DNA of 64,000 bases, from positions 2,790,001 through 2,854,000 of the forward strand of contig NZ_CP171843.1 in the NCBI RefSeq assembly GCF_048020265.1, read 5' to 3'. Origin of the DNA: Limnohabitans_A sp048020265. Its GTDB lineage: Bacteria; Pseudomonadota; Gammaproteobacteria; Burkholderiales; Burkholderiaceae_C. The translations under genes were made by a program, and so were the position numbers. Below, piece after piece: positions 61,161 through 64,000 of this stretch. Position 1 is the stretch's first letter. Each line of letters starts with the position of its first letter. Below the pieces are notes generated by a model that saw nothing but the letters and a program-made list of their open reading frames with translations, did no database searches and was not told where the DNA came from.

Positions 61161-63905
61161 TCAGTGCATGACGGATTGCCACAGCGCCAGAACCGCCTCT
61201 CGCTCGGCCGCCAACTGATCAAGCGGCACATCAGTGGGCTCTTCGTTCAAACGGGCGCGGTGCTGCACACGGCGCATTTCGCGGTAGGCATTCGCGGCAG
61301 CCTGTCCCATGCCCAGCGGCAGCAAGCCCGCGGCCTCGGCACGGATCAACAAGGCAATGTTGCCCACGTTGTCGGCCAGCTCGGTGTGGGCGGCGGTGTG
61401 CAGCAGCACCAGGTACTGCACCGCAAACTCGGCGTCCACCATGCCGCCGGGGCTGTGCTTCACATCAAAGCGCTCGGCTTTGACCGGATGGCCCTGGCGC
61501 ACTTTGTCGCGCATGGCCACGATTTCGGCCTTGAGGCTGACCGCATCACGCGGCGCGCTGATGACGGCGTGACGCACCGCATCGAAGCGAGGGGCCAAGT
61601 CTGGCAAACCCATGACAAAGCGGGCGCGGGTCATGGCCTGGTGCTCCCAGGTCCAGGCGGTGTTGCTGCCGCGCTGCTGCTGGTAGTCGGCATAAGCTTC
61701 AAAGCGCGTGACCAACAGGCCCGAATTGCCGTTGGGCCTGAGCGCTGTGTCGATCTCGTAGAGGTCGCCATCGGCGGTTTTCACCGTCATCCAGTTGATG
61801 AGTTTGCGCACATAGGCGGCGTAGATTTCCTGTGCGCGTTCGTCCTCGTCTTCGTAGACGAACACGATGTCCAGGTCGCTGCCGTAGCCCAACTCTTTAC
61901 CACCCAACTTGCCGTAGCCGATGATGGCAATGGCTGGCTCCTCGCGGTGGCGGGTTTTCAGGCGGCTCCAGCACCAACGGGCCGTCACGCGCAGCACAGC
62001 ATCGGCCAAAGCGCTCAGGTCGTCGGCCACTTGCTCCACCGTGAGCACGCCCTCCACATCGCGCGCCAGGGTGCGGAACTGCTCGGCGTGGTGGGCACGG
62101 CGCAGCAAATTCAGCAGGCTTTCCTCGTCGTCTTCGCCCGTGCGCTGCAGCGCCACCAAGCGGGCCTGCAGCTCGCTCTCGAATTCGGCGGCATCAAAAC
62201 GGCTGTCAAACAGGTTACCCCCGGCCAACTCGTCAATCACGCCCGGGTGTTGCAGCAGGTAACGGGCCGGCCACTTGGCCGCGCCCAGCAAGCGCAGCAG
62301 GCGTTCGTGCACCGAGGGACGCTCGAGCATGAGGGCCAGGTAACTTTCGCGTCGCAGCAGGGGCTCAATCCAGTCGACCATGCGCAACACGGCTTCCTCG
62401 CTAACACGCCCGACATCCAACCATTGGGCGGTGCGTTGCAGCAGGCGCATCAGGCGACCCCGGGCGTCGTCGCGCAGGGATTGCACACGCGGGTTATCGG
62501 CCCACAAGGCCAGCCGCTCGCGCACCGGACCGCTGAAGTCACCCAGCACGGCATCAAGTTCGGCATGCTCACGGTTGTTTTTACCGTTCTTGCCGTTGCA
62601 GCCCTTGCATTCACGATCACCGCCCAGCAAGGTGTCGAACTCCTGCGCCACCACCTCGCGGTGCGCATCCAGTTCACTCAAAAAATCCCCGACTGTGGCG
62701 TGACCCAAGGTCTGCGCGATCCAGGCTAAATCGTCGTCACGGGTTGGCAACACGTGGGTTTGCTGGTCATCGAGGTACTGGATGCGGTGCTCCACCTGGC
62801 GCAAAAACACATAAGCCGCGCCCAAGGCATCGGCCGTGGCCTGCGGCATGAGACCGGCCTTGGCCACACGCTGCAACGCGTCCAAAGTGGGGCGGGTACG
62901 CAGCTCAGGAAACTGCCCGCCGCGCACCACCTGCAACAACTGCACCGTGAATTCGATCTCGCGGATACCGCCACGCGAGAGTTTCACATCATTGGCGCGT
63001 TCGGGGTGACCCGCGCTTCGCTTGGAGGCGTGGTCGCGGATTTGCTGATGCAAAGTACGCAACGACTCGAACACGTTGTAGTCGAGGTAGCGGCGGAACA
63101 CAAAAGGCAACACCACACCGCGCAGCGCCTGGGCCGAGCCGTTAACCACCGCGCTGCGGGGCGCGACCACGCGGCTTTTCATCCAGGCAAAGCGCTCCCA
63201 CTCACGGCCTTGCACCAGCAAATACTCTTCCAGCGCATCGAGTGAGACCACGCTGGGGCCGGAGTTGCCGTTGGGGCGCAGGGCCAAGTCCACCCGGAAC
63301 ACGAAGCCGTGCTCGGTGGTGTCGCCGATCAAGGCATACATGCGCTTGACCGCGCGGGTGAAGTACTCCTGGCACGAGACCTTGTTGCGGCCTTCGCTGT
63401 TGCCCAGTGTCTGGCCGTCTTCGTCATAAACATAAATCAGGTCAATGTCGCTCGACACGTTCAGCTCACGGGCGCCCAGTTTGCCCATGCCGATGATCCA
63501 CATCTCGGCCCGCTCACCGTTGGCCTTGGTGGGGGCACCGTGCAGGCCGTCCAGGTCGGCCACCACCTGCTGCCAGGCGATGTCCAGACTCACTTCGGCC
63601 AGCCAGGTCATGCCATGCGTGACCACCGCCAAATCGCCTTGGCGGCTGCAATCCAGACAAGCCAAACGCTCCAGGGTGAGCTGACGCAACACGCGCAAAG
63701 CCGCGCTGGTGTCCAGCCCCTTGGCCTGCAAAGCGGCATAGGCGGCACTCAGGCTTTCACGGGTGGGGGGGCCAGGCGGCAAAAGAAGCAACTCTGCGCC
63801 GTAGCGGCGGTGCAAGCGCTGCAGAAAACGTGAATACAAGGACAAATCGAGCGGACTGACATCATTTGCGGCGGGTACCTCGTCCATGGGCTGGCTGCGG
63901 GTCAT
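61161..63905 (-). CDS. glnE: bifunctional glutamine synthetase adenylyltransferase/deadenylase
   Basis: GlnE adds AMP to glutamine synthetase when nitrogen is plentiful and removes it when scarce, under control of PII. The 914-residue protein has two nucleotidyltransferase domains, seen as GMGKLGARELNVSSDIDLIYVY (about 155-178) and GYGKLGGKELGYGSDLDIVFVYE (about 660-680, each given here in part), each followed by LRPNGNSG. A linker insert ECKGCNGKNGKNNREH near residues 428-445 is rich in Cys/Lys/Asn and atypical. It is divergent from the partial gene at 63931. Confidence 0.95.
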   Translation of the reverse strand: MTRSQPMDEVPAANDVSPLDLSLYSRFLQRLHRRYGAELLLLPPGPPTRESLSAAYAALQAKGLDTSAALRVLRQLTLERLACLDCSRQGDLAVVTHGMTWLAEVSLDIAWQQVVADLDGLHGAPTKANGERAEMWIIGMGKLGARELNVSSDIDLIYVYDEDGQTLGNSEGRNKVSCQEYFTRAVKRMYALIGDTTEHGFVFRVDLALRPNGNSGPSVVSLDALEEYLLVQGREWERFAWMKSRVVAPRSAVVNGSAQALRGVVLPFVFRRYLDYNVFESLRTLHQQIRDHASKRSAGHPERANDVKLSRGGIREIEFTVQLLQVVRGGQFPELRTRPTLDALQRVAKAGLMPQATADALGAAYVFLRQVEHRIQYLDDQQTHVLPTRDDDLAWIAQTLGHATVGDFLSELDAHREVVAQEFDTLLGGDRECKGCNGKNGKNNREHAELDAVLGDFSGPVRERLALWADNPRVQSLRDDARGRLMRLLQRTAQWLDVGRVSEEAVLRMVDWIEPLLRRESYLALMLERPSVHERLLRLLGAAKWPARYLLQHPGVIDELAGGNLFDSRFDAAEFESELQARLVALQRTGEDDEESLLNLLRRAHHAEQFRTLARDVEGVLTVEQVADDLSALADAVLRVTARWCWSRLKTRHREEPAIAIIGYGKLGGKELGYGSDLDIVFVYEDEDERAQEIYAAYVRKLINWMTVKTADGDLYEIDTALRPNGNSGLLVTRFEAYADYQQQRGSNTAWTWEHQAMTRARFVMGLPDLAPRFDAVRHAVISAPRDAVSLKAEIVAMRDKVRQGHPVKAERFDVKHSPGGMVDAEFAVQYLVLLHTAAHTELADNVGNIALLIRAEAAGLLPLGMGQAAANAYREMRRVQHRARLNEEPTDVPLDQLAAEREAVLALWQSVMH

Positions 63906-63930
63906 AATTCCTGCTGACTTTCTGATTCAA

Positions 63931-64000
63931 ATGTTTGTGCCGTCTTTGCCCACTTTCCCCCGCCTGACCCTAGTGCTGTCCCGCTTGATGCGGATCATGG
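63931..64000 (+). CDS. partial CDS, possibly YhdP-like large membrane-associated protein
   Basis: An open frame starts with ATG at 63931 and runs off the window edge, reading FVPSLPTFPRLTLVLSRLMR so far. Twenty-odd residues cannot be assigned. A YhdP/TIGR02099 gene often sits divergent from glnE in this order, and a basic/hydrophobic N-terminus fits a membrane anchor, but this is a guess from context. Confidence 0.35.
   Translation, partial: MFVPSLPTFPRLTLVLSRLMRIM

Overview
This window is GC-rich, densely packed bacterial chromosome. Gene content points to a betaproteobacterium of the order Burkholderiales, most likely a freshwater or soil member of the Comamonadaceae. The pointers are a DUF4148 protein, a MetH without its homocysteine domain behind an SAH riboswitch, a SelD fused to a flavin reductase domain, and the glnE neighbourhood. 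The placement is inference. I saw no rRNA, tRNA, CRISPR array, transposase or prophage.

Layout. 0-3.6 kb: a truncated alpha/beta hydrolase, a LysR regulator, a three-repeat DUF4148 protein, an azoreductase, and the decayed remains of a TetR regulator that has lost its DNA-binding domain. 3.6-9 kb: a YbaL-type cation/proton antiporter and a phosphonate-type ABC importer (phnD-phnC-phnE-phnE). 9-16.1 kb: a probable selenoneine locus. It holds egtD, senA, senB and senC (a flavoprotein-SelD fusion), followed in the same direction by a double-cupin protein and an AraC regulator. 16.2-26.5 kb: a thioredoxin-like protein with a small membrane partner, glutathione reductase, an AhpD-like protein, a haloacid dehalogenase, a chemoreceptor, an RcnB-like protein, a DUF3047 protein and a membrane-anchored flavin disulfide reductase whose gene carries an in-frame palindromic repeat. 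26.7-35 kb: an SAH riboswitch and metH, then DUF6352 and a ynjBCD-ynjF transporter group. 35-40.3 kb: housekeeping genes (moaC, an M48 protease, yaeQ, purB, a GST).

40.3-50.1 kb carries a nine-gene leftward operon: glutathione peroxidase, FAD oxidoreductase, DUF1365, cyclopropane synthase-like methyltransferase, chalcone isomerase-like, MFS, DUF3833, SDR and an NTF2-like protein. It diverges from a DUF2256-photolyase pair. The set resembles the singlet-oxygen/light-stress lipid-modification modules of other proteobacteria, but no ECF sigma/anti-sigma pair is present. 50.1-55 kb: an AAA ATPase behind an AT-rich leader, a CbbR-like LysR regulator divergent from an SbtA bicarbonate transporter, a zinc-ribbon DUF6671 protein and an SDR lacking the usual catalytic Tyr/Lys. 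55-64 kb: a phosphoethanolamine-transferase-like protein translationally coupled to an RND efflux pump, then glnE and the start of a divergent gene.

Most notable are the compact selenoneine cluster, the SAH riboswitch in which the expression platform can be read base by base, the long light-stress operon, and two palindromic repeats that sit inside intact coding sequences.
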